Under the pieces are notes generated by a model that saw only the letters and a list, made by a program, of their open reading frames with translations, had not been told where the DNA came from and did no database searches. A program made the position numbers and the translations under genes. This document shows, one piece after another, positions 26,536 to 35,183 of a DNA stretch of 61,570 nucleotides. How positions within the stretch are numbered: the first letter of the stretch is position 1; each line of letters begins with the position of its first letter. Origin of the DNA: Methylocystis sp. Lineage in GTDB: Bacteria; Pseudomonadota; Alphaproteobacteria; Rhizobiales; Beijerinckiaceae. The DNA is taken from assembly GCA_022843405.1 (NCBI GenBank), contig JALHNQ010000018.1, forward strand, positions 1 through 61,570. Reading direction: 5' to 3'.

Positions 26536-26624
26536 GCGTCATGGCCGGCCTTGTGCCGGCCATCCACGCCAGGAAGTTGCGGAACAATTTTCTGGATGGC
26601 CGCGACAAGCGCGGCCATGACGCG
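26536..26624. repeat. Interspersed palindromic repeat, copy 2
   Basis: GCGTCATGGCCGGCCTTGTG at the left and CAAGCGCGGCCATGACGCG at the right, with an inner CCATCCA...TGGATGG pair. It fills the gap between the convergent acyl-CoA dehydrogenase and glpD genes and may act as a terminator. It matches the unit at 18958-19039. Confidence 0.7.
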
Positions 26625-26634
26625 CGAGAAATCC

Positions 26635-28101
26635 TCAGGCGCCGATAAACTCCCGCAGCGCCTGCCGCTGCGCGTCGCTCATGTGCAGCCCGAGCTTGGA
26701 GCGGCGCCAGAGAATGTCGTCGGCGGTGCGCGCCCATTCCGTTTCGCGCAGATAAACGATTTCCGCCTCGCTCAGGCCGCAACCGAAGTCGCGGCCGAGA
26801 TCGCTCAACGTCCGCGCATTCTTCAAAATCTCGACGACTCGCGTTCCATAGGCCCGCGCAAGGCGAAGCGCGAGAGCATCTCCTAGAAAGGGTTTGTCGC
26901 GCTTGAGATCGTCGAGAAATCTGTCGAAGCCCTCCGGCATGTCGCCGCCTGGAAAGGTCGCGTTCGCCGTCCAACCCCCGCCATGCGCGGCAAGAAAGGG
27001 CGAGAGTTCGCTCAGCGCATGTTCGGCGAGTCGGCGCGCCGTGGTGATCTTGCCGCCGAATATCGACAGCGAGGGCGACGCGGACTCGGGCGCATCGAGA
27101 TCGAAGGCATAGTCGCGCGTCACGACCGACGCCTTGAGCGCGCCGTCGTCATAAAGCGGTCGCAGACCGGCGTAGCTCCACGCGATGTCGCCGCGCGTCG
27201 CCGGCTGGCGCAGGAAATGATTGAGCGAAGCGAGCAGATAATCGGTCTCCGAGTCGCTGATCGCAACGGCGCCGGGCGGGCCGTCATAGGAAACATCGGT
27301 CGTGCCGACGAGCGTGAACGCCCGCTCATAGGGAATCGCGAAGACAATACGGCCGTCGGGGTTTTGCAGAATATAGGCCTGCGCGCCCTCAAAGAGCTTG
27401 CGCAGAACGAGATGCGAGCCCTTCACCAGTCGCACATGTTTGCGCGCAGGGATGCGCAGGGCGTCTTCGATCACCTCAGACACCCAAGGGCCGGCGGCGT
27501 TGACCAATACGCGCGCCTCGATCGTCTCGCCGCTTTCAAGCGTCGCGCGCCAGCGGTCGCCCTGACGCGCGGCGTGAACGAGCTTCGCGCCGACGCTGAT
27601 CGTCGCGCCGCGCGCCGCCGCGTCGCGCGCGTTCAGCACGACAAGGCGCGAATCGTCCACCCAGCAATCGGCGTAAGTGAATCCGACGCGGTATGTCTCG
27701 CGCAACGGCGCGCCGAGCGGATCGCCCGCGAGCCTCACCATATGCGAGCCTTCAAGACGCTTGCGGCGCGCAAGATGATCGTAAAGAAAAAGCCCGAGAC
27801 GCAGCATCCATACCGGCCGCAGCCCCTTCTCGTAAGGCAGAACGAATTTTAAGGGCCAGATGACATGCGGCGCGGCGGCGAGCAGCAATTCGCGCTCGGC
27901 GAGCGCCTCTTGCACGAGGCGAAATTCATAAAGTTCAAGATAGCGCAGGCCGCCGTGGATGAGCTTCGTCGAGGCGGAGGACGTGCCTTGCGCGAGATCG
28001 CCCTGCTCGACGAGTCTGACCGACAATCCGCGCCCGGCGGCGTCGCGGGCGATCGCGCAGCCGTTGATCCCGCCGCCGACGATGAGAAGATCGTAGATCA
28101 T
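26635..28101 (-). CDS. glpD: Aerobic glycerol-3-phosphate dehydrogenase
   Basis: A 488-residue FAD enzyme of the inner-membrane face that oxidises glycerol-3-phosphate to dihydroxyacetone phosphate and feeds electrons to quinone. The N-terminus is the dinucleotide motif YDLLIVGGGINGCAIARDAAGRG, followed by the family signature TKLIHGGLRYLELYEF and, further on, SYAGLRPLYDD and IFGGKITTARRLAE. Length is standard. It is followed on its strand by no partner gene; glpK/glpF are not in the window. Confidence 0.95.
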   Translation of the reverse strand: MIYDLLIVGGGINGCAIARDAAGRGLSVRLVEQGDLAQGTSSASTKLIHGGLRYLELYEFRLVQEALAERELLLAAAPHVIWPLKFVLPYEKGLRPVWMLRLGLFLYDHLARRKRLEGSHMVRLAGDPLGAPLRETYRVGFTYADCWVDDSRLVVLNARDAAARGATISVGAKLVHAARQGDRWRATLESGETIEARVLVNAAGPWVSEVIEDALRIPARKHVRLVKGSHLVLRKLFEGAQAYILQNPDGRIVFAIPYERAFTLVGTTDVSYDGPPGAVAISDSETDYLLASLNHFLRQPATRGDIAWSYAGLRPLYDDGALKASVVTRDYAFDLDAPESASPSLSIFGGKITTARRLAEHALSELSPFLAAHGGGWTANATFPGGDMPEGFDRFLDDLKRDKPFLGDALALRLARAYGTRVVEILKNARTLSDLGRDFGCGLSEAEIVYLRETEWARTADDILWRRSKLGLHMSDAQRQALREFIGA

Positions 28102-28137
28102 GGCCGCCCTCGATTCGAAGCGGCCATGACTATAGCG

Positions 28138-29466
28138 TTATCCCTGCGGACGGCTCGCCTGTTTGCGGCCCGCGCCGCCATTGGCGGGACGCTTCTGGCC
28201 ATTCGGGGCGCCGGGGCGCTTCGCCGCCGGGCGCTGTCCGTCGCGCCGCGGATGCTGCGCGCCGTTTCGATGCGGCGCTGGCGGCTTCGGCCCCCTTTGT
28301 GCCTGGCGCGTCGGCTCAGCGTCGTCGTGGCGCGCGCCCTCAGCGCGCCGGTCGGTGAACTCGAGCGTCTGGCGCGTCAGCTTTTCGATGGCGCGCAGCA
28401 GCGGCCGCTCGCCATTGTCGCAGAGCGAAATCGCCCTGCCGGTCGCGCCGGCCCGCGCGGTGCGGCCGATGCGATGCACATAGGCTTCGGCGACTTCCGG
28501 CAATTCGAAATTGACGACATGGGTCACGCCGTCGACGTCGATGCCGCGCGCGGCGATGTCGGTCGCGACCAGCACTCGCGTGCGGCCCTTGCGAAAGCCG
28601 TCGAGCGCGCGCAGACGCTGGCTCTGGCTCTTGTTGCCGTGGATCGCATCGGCGCCGACGCCGGCGCTTTCAAGATGCTGCGCGACGCGATCGGCGCCGC
28701 GCTTGGTGCGCGTGAACACGATCGCGCGCGAAATCTCGCGATCGCCCATCAACTCGACGAGCAGGTCCCGCTTGGCGCCGCTCGCGACGAGATAAACATG
28801 CTGTTCGACGCGCTCGGCGGTGGTCGCCGCCGGCGTCACCGACACTTTCACCGGGTCGCGCAGCATATCGTCGGCAAGCGCCGCGATTTCGCGCGGCATG
28901 GTCGCCGAGAACAGCAATGTCTGGCGCTGCTTCGGCAATTTCGCGACGATCTGGCGGATCGGGATGATGAAGCCGAGATCAAGCATATGGTCGGCTTCGT
29001 CGAGCACCAGCACTTCGGTCGTCGTGAGCCGCAGGCGGCCGCTGCCGAGATGGTCGAGCAGACGACCCGGCGTCGCCACCAGCACGTCGAGGCCGCGCGC
29101 CAGCATGTCGTTTTGCGGACGATGCGACACGCCGCCGACGATGACGCCGACGCTCGGGCGAAAGAACTGCCCATAAGCGCGGAAACTGTCGGCGATCTGC
29201 GCGGCGAGTTCGCGCGTCGGCGCGAGAATGAGCGCGCGCGCCGTATGGGGCGCCGGGCGGCGGCGATCGGCAAGGAGTCGCTGCAGGATCGGCAGCGCGA
29301 ACGCCGCCGTCTTGCCGGTGCCGGTCTGAGCGACGCCAAGCAGGTCGCTTCCTTGCAGAAGCGCGGGGATGGCCTGCGCCTGTACCGGCGTAGGCATTTG
29401 ATAGCCTTCATGCGCAAGCGCGCGCAGCAGGATCTCGTTCAGGCCGAGATCGGAGAATGTGGTCAC
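28138..29466 (-). CDS. rhlE: DEAD-box RNA helicase, RhlE type
   Basis: A 442-residue ATP-dependent RNA helicase. All core motifs are visible: Q motif region FSDLGLNEILLRAL, motif I AQTGTGKTAAF, Ia PTRELAAQ, II VLDEADHMLD, III FSATMP, V DIAARGIDVDGV and VI HRIGRTARAG. The C-terminal ~70 residues are a basic, low-complexity tail rich in Arg, Pro and Gly, usual for RhlE. It lies 36 bp upstream of glpD's start on the same strand. A role in ribosome assembly or mRNA turnover is expected. Confidence 0.94.
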   Translation of the reverse strand: MTTFSDLGLNEILLRALAHEGYQMPTPVQAQAIPALLQGSDLLGVAQTGTGKTAAFALPILQRLLADRRRPAPHTARALILAPTRELAAQIADSFRAYGQFFRPSVGVIVGGVSHRPQNDMLARGLDVLVATPGRLLDHLGSGRLRLTTTEVLVLDEADHMLDLGFIIPIRQIVAKLPKQRQTLLFSATMPREIAALADDMLRDPVKVSVTPAATTAERVEQHVYLVASGAKRDLLVELMGDREISRAIVFTRTKRGADRVAQHLESAGVGADAIHGNKSQSQRLRALDGFRKGRTRVLVATDIAARGIDVDGVTHVVNFELPEVAEAYVHRIGRTARAGATGRAISLCDNGERPLLRAIEKLTRQTLEFTDRRAEGARHDDAEPTRQAQRGPKPPAPHRNGAQHPRRDGQRPAAKRPGAPNGQKRPANGGAGRKQASRPQG

Positions 29467-29875
29467 TGTTTGTTGCTTTCAGTTGTTGATTCGAGCCCGA
29501 GGACCGGCGCGTAAAGAACGCCGGCTGGCTCCGGGCTAAAAAGAGATCGGGCCCCGCGTAACGGGCCGTCGATATGGGATAAAGGGGGCGCTCGACAGCT
29601 CGTCGACGGTCACGTCGACATACGCGGCTGGAGCGCCTCATGCTGCGGCGCAGCGCAGTCTTCATACAGGAGCGCGGCGTCAGGGTCAATGCGAAGCCCA
29701 AGGGGCGCTCAAGGGGCGCATCGCCGCACGCGACCCCGTCCTCGCGCACGAGCGATTGACGCTGGGCGGGAGGGCGACCCGCCATCGCATCGTCGCTTAC
29801 GATTTGAAATTCGGATTGCGACCACGCCTGACCTTCGTCGGTCGTTACTCTAGCGGTGCGTCGACTCGGCGTCTT
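29467..29875. other. Intergenic region, 409 bp
   Basis: Between the helicase start and the stop of the LysR gene. It has a GC-rich imperfect hairpin near 29497-29540 and should hold the helicase promoter. Open frames here are short, overlap in antisense and show no family similarity. I see no RNA gene. Confidence 0.5.
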
Positions 29876-30841
29876 CTAGTGAAGCAGTCCCACCGCCCCA
29901 CCATCGGCCTTCGCATCGTCTTCGCTGTCGCGACGGCAGATTGTCAGCAGGCGCTCTCGCAGCCACATATGCGCGCGATCCTTCTCGTGGCGCGGATGCC
30001 AGAGCATCCTCAACTCATAGCGAGGCAGGTCGATCGGGATCGGCAGGATTTTGAGCGGAGCGAGCTCTACGAACTTATCGGCCATCCTTCGTGGCAGACA
30101 GAGCAGCAAGTCCGTCTTCTCGAGAATCCAGGGCGTCGTCAGGAAATTCGGCAGGATGAAAGATATGTTTCGACGGAGTCCCAGCTTCGCGAGACAGTCG
30201 TCGATGAGGCCCGTCCCCGCTTCCCGCCAGGTTATCAGAATATGTTTGCATTCCAGAAATTGCGCCAGGGTGATTTCATCGCCCGGAACCGCGGGATTGC
30301 ACTGCCTTGTGAGGCACACAATGCTCTCGGCCATCAACGTATCAGAGCAGATATGCGGCGCGCTGCCGAAGATCGCGTCGAAGCCGATCGCCACATCGAT
30401 AGTGTCCTCCTCAAGCGCAAGGTGAGGCGACCCGACTATAGGCTGGCGAATTTGCACCTCAATGTTGGGAGCGATGCGGATGATCGACTCGGCGAGCTTC
30501 GGCAGCACGGCGAACGCCACATAATCGCTTGTGGAGATCACGAAACGCCGGCGGCTTTTCGCCGGATCGAACTTCGGCGGCGACTGGGCGATCTTTTCGA
30601 TCTCCCGAAGCACCGCGACCGTCGGCTCCAGCAGCGCAAGCGCGCGCGCCGTGGGGACCATGCCCGACACGGACTTCACGAGTATTGGATCATCGAACTG
30701 GCTGCGCAGCCTGCGCAAGACATGACTCATGGCCGGCTGGCTCAGGCAGAGCTTTTCCGCGGCGCGCGACACGTTCTTCTCCTCGAGAAGAGTCTTCAGC
30801 GCGATCAACAGATTAAGGTCGAAGGACTTGAGGTTGACCAT
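29876..30841 (-). CDS. LysR-family transcriptional regulator (NodD-like branch)
   Basis: A 321-residue regulator. The winged helix-turn-helix is at residues 5-65: FDLNLLIALKTLLEEKNVSRAAE, LSQPAMSHVLRRLRSQFDDPILVKS. The effector-binding domain follows (RRRFVISTSDYVAFAVLPKLA). The N-terminal motif DLNLL and the MVPTARA segment are typical of the NodD/NahR/LinR branch. It is divergent from the methyltransferase-SDR-DUF1326-DUF2182 cluster across a 249-bp gap, which makes that cluster its likely target. The inducer is unknown. Confidence 0.92.
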   Translation of the reverse strand: MVNLKSFDLNLLIALKTLLEEKNVSRAAEKLCLSQPAMSHVLRRLRSQFDDPILVKSVSGMVPTARALALLEPTVAVLREIEKIAQSPPKFDPAKSRRRFVISTSDYVAFAVLPKLAESIIRIAPNIEVQIRQPIVGSPHLALEEDTIDVAIGFDAIFGSAPHICSDTLMAESIVCLTRQCNPAVPGDEITLAQFLECKHILITWREAGTGLIDDCLAKLGLRRNISFILPNFLTTPWILEKTDLLLCLPRRMADKFVELAPLKILPIPIDLPRYELRMLWHPRHEKDRAHMWLRERLLTICRRDSEDDAKADGGAVGLLH

Positions 30842-31090
30842 CCTGTCGCCACCTTTTACGAACGATGTCCGCGGTTCCGAGCCCAGTCGAACGAAAGCTC
30901 CTCTAGAGGTTTAATTCCCTGAATGAGCTTATAAGATATTCGAATTTTACTGCGTCGGTCACACTCGATAAAGCTTCGCGGGCCTGGCTCAACCCATAAC
31001 AAGATCAAGTACGAACGCGCGCGAAGCGTCAGAACTTCCGCGCCAGGGGGCGAGCGGCGCGAGCTTCGAGGAAAGCCAAGGAGGACCGCC

Positions 31091-31750
31091 ATGTCCGTCG
31101 ATGTGCCTGCAGACCGTCCGCCGATCGATCCGCATCCGCTCAGCCCTTACGTCGCATGGGCAGGAGATCGGAACCGGAATCCCATCCTGAGAATATTCAA
31201 GGAGATTTTTCCGAAAAGCGGCAATGTGCTCGAACTTGCGAGCGGCGCCGGCAACCACATAAATTATTTCGCGCCGCATTTCCCGAACCTGTCGTTCCAA
31301 CCCTCCGACTATAACGTCGAAGTGTTCGACACCATCAGAAAGAAACGCGCCGAAGCGGGCAGCAGGAATATCTTCGATCCCGTCAAGATCGATCTGACCG
31401 CGCCCGAGACTTGGCCCAGCGCCAGCGATCGGCTCTACGACGTCATTTTCGTCGTGAACCTTTTTCAGGTCGCGCCCGTGTCGATCTGCGACGGCATCGC
31501 TCAAGTCGCTGACCGCGTGTTGACCGAGGAAGGTTTCGTCGCGATCTACGGGCCCTTCAAGGTTGATGGCAGTTATACGACCGAGTCGAACGCCGCCTTC
31601 GATCAGGAAATCCTCGCCCCCAAAATCGCCGAATGGGGTCTTAAGGACGTACGCGACCTCGAGCGCGCCGCCAACGCACATAATATCGCGCTCAAAAAGA
31701 TCGTGGACATGCCGGCGAACAACTTCACTCTTCTCTTTGGACGCGCATGA
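31091..31750 (+). CDS. DUF938 class I SAM-dependent methyltransferase-like protein
   Basis: A 219-residue protein. The SAM-binding motif I is VLELASGAGNHINYFA near residue 50, followed by the acid loop FQPSDYNVEVFDTI and motif IV region YDVIFVVNLFQVAP. The C-terminal NFTLLFGRA is the usual end of the family. AAGGAGG stands before the ATG. First gene of a plus-strand cluster with the SDR, DUF1326 and DUF2182 genes; divergent from the LysR regulator. Substrate unknown. Confidence 0.87.
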   Translation: MSVDVPADRPPIDPHPLSPYVAWAGDRNRNPILRIFKEIFPKSGNVLELASGAGNHINYFAPHFPNLSFQPSDYNVEVFDTIRKKRAEAGSRNIFDPVKIDLTAPETWPSASDRLYDVIFVVNLFQVAPVSICDGIAQVADRVLTEEGFVAIYGPFKVDGSYTTESNAAFDQEILAPKIAEWGLKDVRDLERAANAHNIALKKIVDMPANNFTLLFGRA

Positions 31751-31775
31751 TGGCGACCAAGAGAGTTGAGGCGCC

Positions 31776-32522
31776 ATGACACAAGGGGCGACGGTGAATA
31801 AGGGCGCCGCAATCGTGGTCGGCGTCGGCGCCGAGTCAGGTCTCGGCGCCGCGCTGGCGCGGCGTTTCGCGCGAGAAGGGCTCCGCATCACGATCGCCGG
31901 CCGCACGCCGGAGCGGCTGCGGGTCGTCGCCGAGCAAATCGCCGCGACGGGCGGCGCGGTCGCGATCAAACCCGCCGACGCCACGAGCGAAGCCGATGTC
32001 GCCGGCCTCTTCGAGGAAGCGGATCGCGACGGCGACCTGAAGCTTGTCGCGTACAATGTGGGGAACAATTTCGCCGCTTCCGCTCAGGACACGACGCCGG
32101 AGCTCTTCGAGCGGCTTTGGCGACAAAATGCCCTCGGCGGCTTCATTGTCGGGCGAGAGGCCGCCCGTCGCTTCGCCGAACGTGGGCAAGGCACGATCCT
32201 TTTCACCGGCGCAACCGCATCCTTGCGGGCGCGCCCGCCCTTTCTAGCCTTCGCCGCCGCTAAAGCCGCGCTGCGCGCCGTCGCCCAGGGTCTCGCCCGC
32301 GAGTTTGGCGCAAAGGGCGTTCATGTCGCCCATATCGTCGTCGACGGCGTCATCGCCGGCGAATATGCGGCGACGACTTTCGCCGAATACGCCCGTTCCA
32401 AAGGCGCGGACGGCGTCCTTGCCGTCGACGACATCGCCGACGCCTATTGGGCGCTGCACTGCCAGAAGCGCAGCGCCTGGACTCACGAGATGGACCTCAG
32501 GCCCTTCAAGGAGCCTTTCTAA
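31776..32522 (+). CDS. Short-chain dehydrogenase/reductase
   Basis: A 248-residue Rossmann enzyme. The cofactor motif is VVGVGAESGLGAALARRFA (GxxxGxG, with an acidic residue in place of the usual second Gly region), then AGRTPERL for cofactor choice (Arg suggests NADPH), and YNVGNN as the NNAG variant. The usual catalytic YxxxK is changed: the expected place reads PFLAFAAAKAALRAVAQG, with Phe instead of Tyr, so catalysis is doubtful or different. Lies 25 bp after the methyltransferase gene. Confidence 0.87.
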   Translation: MTQGATVNKGAAIVVGVGAESGLGAALARRFAREGLRITIAGRTPERLRVVAEQIAATGGAVAIKPADATSEADVAGLFEEADRDGDLKLVAYNVGNNFAASAQDTTPELFERLWRQNALGGFIVGREAARRFAERGQGTILFTGATASLRARPPFLAFAAAKAALRAVAQGLAREFGAKGVHVAHIVVDGVIAGEYAATTFAEYARSKGADGVLAVDDIADAYWALHCQKRSAWTHEMDLRPFKEPF

Positions 32523-32558
32523 AGGTCCGCACGTTACCGCCGCGGAGACACCAGAAAA

Positions 32559-33182
32559 ATGGCGACGCGAACAAAGTGGCGCCTTGTCGGCGACTATCTC
32601 GAGAACTGCAATTGCGACATCGTCTGTCCCTGCCTGGTCTCGACCAAGGCGATGATGGCGACGCCGACGCAGGGTTGCTGCGACAACGTTCTGGCGTTTC
32701 ACATCAACCTGGGAATTTATGGCGACGTCGTGCTGGATGGGCTGAACGTCGTGCTTGCGGCGCATGCGCCGGGTCCGATGGCGGAGGGCGACTGGACGCT
32801 CGCCGCCTATATCGACGAGCGCGCGACCGGCGAACAGACGAACGCTCTCGCAGCGATCTTCGGCGGCGATGAAGGCGGCCCGATGGCGGTCTTCGCGGCG
32901 CTCGTCGGGACGCATCTCGGCGTCAGGAAGGTTCCGATCCGCTATGCGATCGAAGGCAAGTCGCGCTTGGTCGAAATCCCCGGCGTGCTGAGCGTCGCCG
33001 TCGATCCGCTCGCCAGCATGCATCCGAGCGGCGAAATCTGGGGCGCGACCGGGCATCCGCTCGCCCCGGAGAAAATCGCCTTCGGCGTCGGGCGCAAGGG
33101 CAACGGCTTCAACGACCACGGCTGGAGCTGGAACAACTCGGGCCGCAACGGCCATTACGCGCCGATCGAATGGTCGAACTGA
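32559..33182 (+). CDS. DUF1326 domain protein
   Basis: A 207-residue protein. The N-terminus carries a Cys cluster (GDYLENCNCDIVCPCLVS, then GCCDNVLAFHI) typical of DUF1326, and the C-terminus has the motif GNGFNDHGWSWNNSGRNGHY. The Cys and His suggest metal binding. It overlaps the start of the DUF2182 membrane protein by 13 nt; the pair occurs together in many genomes. Function unknown. Confidence 0.87.
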   Translation: MATRTKWRLVGDYLENCNCDIVCPCLVSTKAMMATPTQGCCDNVLAFHINLGIYGDVVLDGLNVVLAAHAPGPMAEGDWTLAAYIDERATGEQTNALAAIFGGDEGGPMAVFAALVGTHLGVRKVPIRYAIEGKSRLVEIPGVLSVAVDPLASMHPSGEIWGATGHPLAPEKIAFGVGRKGNGFNDHGWSWNNSGRNGHYAPIEWSN

Positions 33183-33979
33183 GGGGCGCCGCCGACGGCA
33201 TGGAACAGACCCGTCCGGACCCGACCGCCGTTCACCGCAATGCGATCCTCGCCGCGCTGATCGCCTTGTCGATCGCGGCCTGGATCCTTCTGATCCGGCA
33301 GGGCGCAGCTCATGGCGCCGACAGCCGCATGGCGTCCCCGTCGATGGGTCTCGGCGCGCCGCTCTTTTTGGCCGTCTGGCTGGCGATGACGATCGCGATG
33401 ATGTTTCCGGCGGCCGCGCCGATGGCGCTCACCTTCCACAAGGCGCAGAGCGCCCGGCGCCAACGGCGACAAGCCTTCGTAGCAACATGGATATTCCTAG
33501 CCGGCTATCTTGTGGTCTGGGTCGCTTCCGGCGTCGTCGCCTATGTCGGCGCGCTTGCCGCGGAGGCGATCGCGACCCGTTTCGATCTCTCGGCGCAGAC
33601 GTCGGCGCGCATCGGCGGTTTGACCCTCGTCGCCGCGGGCCTCTACCAGCTGACGCCGTTAAAGGATCTCTGCCTGACCAAGTGCCGCACGCCGATGAGC
33701 TTCATCATGACCTCCTGGCGCGAGGGACCGCTCGGCGCCTTGCAGATGGGCGCGATCCATGGCGCCTGGTGCCTTGGCTGTTGCTGGCTGCTGTGCGCGA
33801 TCATGTTTCCGCTCGGCATGATGAACGTCGCCGCGCTCGCGACCGTGACGTTCATCGTTTTCGCCGAGAAGACCCTGCCCCTGGGCGCCGCCGTGGCGCA
33901 GGCCCTGGGCGTTTTCATTTTCGCCTACGGCCTCTTGATCATCATCCAGCCTCAGGCGCTGCCGATCTTCCATGGATGA
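33170..33979 (+). CDS. DUF2182 predicted metal-binding integral membrane protein
   Basis: A 269-residue membrane protein with about six helices. Conserved DUF2182 motifs are FLAVWLAMTIAMMFPAAAPM (split as WLAMTIAMMFPAAAPM), QLTPLKDLCLTKCRTP with two Cys, and GAIHGAWCLGCCWLLCAIMF with Cys pairs that could bind copper or another soft metal; MGLGAPLF and the C-terminal FGYGLLIIIQ-like FAYGLLIIIQPQALP complete the pattern. The ATG at 33170 overlaps the DUF1326 gene; ATG 33200 is an alternative. Probably a partner of DUF1326. Confidence 0.88.
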   Translation: MVELRGAADGMEQTRPDPTAVHRNAILAALIALSIAAWILLIRQGAAHGADSRMASPSMGLGAPLFLAVWLAMTIAMMFPAAAPMALTFHKAQSARRQRRQAFVATWIFLAGYLVVWVASGVVAYVGALAAEAIATRFDLSAQTSARIGGLTLVAAGLYQLTPLKDLCLTKCRTPMSFIMTSWREGPLGALQMGAIHGAWCLGCCWLLCAIMFPLGMMNVAALATVTFIVFAEKTLPLGAAVAQALGVFIFAYGLLIIIQPQALPIFHG

Positions 33980-34122
33980 CGGGGGGTTCGGCGGGTCGTT
34001 TCGCCCAAGCGCTTTACCTGGACCGGCGATCTAGACAAAATCATCGTCCCGTCAGACGCCAAGCGTGAAATTCGATCCAAGCGCGTAGATTACGCCAAAT
34101 CGCCGAATAGGATTTGCGACAG

Positions 34123-34959
34123 ATGATGTTTCAAAATCGTCGTCTCCTGCGCTACACGAAAGACAATATACTGAATCTTGCGGCGAACGCCGCTCACCAA
34201 TTCGCATCACAATATGCGTTGTCCATTTATGCGTCCGATTCGATTTATTCCTTCATTCCAAAAAATGCGTGCTCTACGATGCGATATACAATTGGAGCAG
34301 CGAATGGAGCAATTGCAGGGCCGGAGGACTTCAACTGGATTCACGCCAACAATCAAACCTTTCGAGCGACCTTGGCGGAACTGGCAAAAGCAAAATATAC
34401 GTTCGCCATTCTCCGGGACCCGTATCTACGGGTGGGCAGTTGTTATCTCGACAAGATTGTGGATCAGACAGAGGTCGGCTGGCACTATCACAAATTGACG
34501 AACTATCAGACTGCGCCTGCGATGGTAACATTTCGTCAATTCATAACCTCTCTCAAATCCCGGCTTCGAAGCAACGAACATTGGCGCCCTCAGACAGACT
34601 TTCTTGTTTATCAAGATTATGATGATTTTTTCTGCCTTGAAGCGTTTTCGGAAGCAATTGCAACGCTGCGCGAGCGAATCGGGCTCGAAATCCTTGATGC
34701 GCGCGATCTCACAAAACATGGAGCCGATCGATATGAGCCGCTCGACGGCGACGAACTTTTTGCAGACAAACCCGCTTTCGAAATCGCCGAATTAAAGCGG
34801 GCGGGCAGGATTCCGCGAGTCGCACAGCTCTATGACGCGAGTCTGATCGCAAGCGTCAGCCAAATCTATGCCGGCGATATCGCCTTCTATAGCAAAGTCA
34901 CGCATCGCGCCTGCGTCTTCGACGCCAAGCCCGCCTTGGAGGGCGGCGGCTCGCGCTGA
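34123..34959 (+). CDS. Sulfotransferase-like protein of lower GC content
   Basis: A 278-residue protein. The PAPS-binding pair typical of carbohydrate sulfotransferases is visible: IYSFIPKNACSTMRYTIG (5'-phosphosulfate loop) at about residue 45, and FAILRDPYLRVGSCYLDKI (3'-phosphate loop) at about residue 95. A third motif FLVYQDYDDFFCLEAF follows. The base composition of the first 600 bp is clearly more AT-rich than neighbouring genes, pointing to horizontal acquisition. No PAPS-synthesis gene is near. Sulfation of a surface glycan would fit, and the next intact-in-the-past gene downstream is a glycosyltransferase. Confidence 0.7.
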   Translation: MMFQNRRLLRYTKDNILNLAANAAHQFASQYALSIYASDSIYSFIPKNACSTMRYTIGAANGAIAGPEDFNWIHANNQTFRATLAELAKAKYTFAILRDPYLRVGSCYLDKIVDQTEVGWHYHKLTNYQTAPAMVTFRQFITSLKSRLRSNEHWRPQTDFLVYQDYDDFFCLEAFSEAIATLRERIGLEILDARDLTKHGADRYEPLDGDELFADKPAFEIAELKRAGRIPRVAQLYDASLIASVSQIYAGDIAFYSKVTHRACVFDAKPALEGGGSR

Positions 34960-35183
34960 TGGCGCGACGGGAAAAAAATGGATGTCGCCCGCGATATCGC
35001 CAAAGGCGCATGGTCTCGAAGGACGAGGATGAGGAAACTCTTCGCCCGATTGCCCTGCTGCCGCCTCGACTTGTCTTGCTCTTGACTCCTTTCCCGCTTA
35101 GCCTCTCGCGCGAGTGCCGGTCGATTCGTCGAGTCAGCTGTCGCGGACGCTGTATAAAGTTCGCGCTTTCGAGGGATCAGAAC

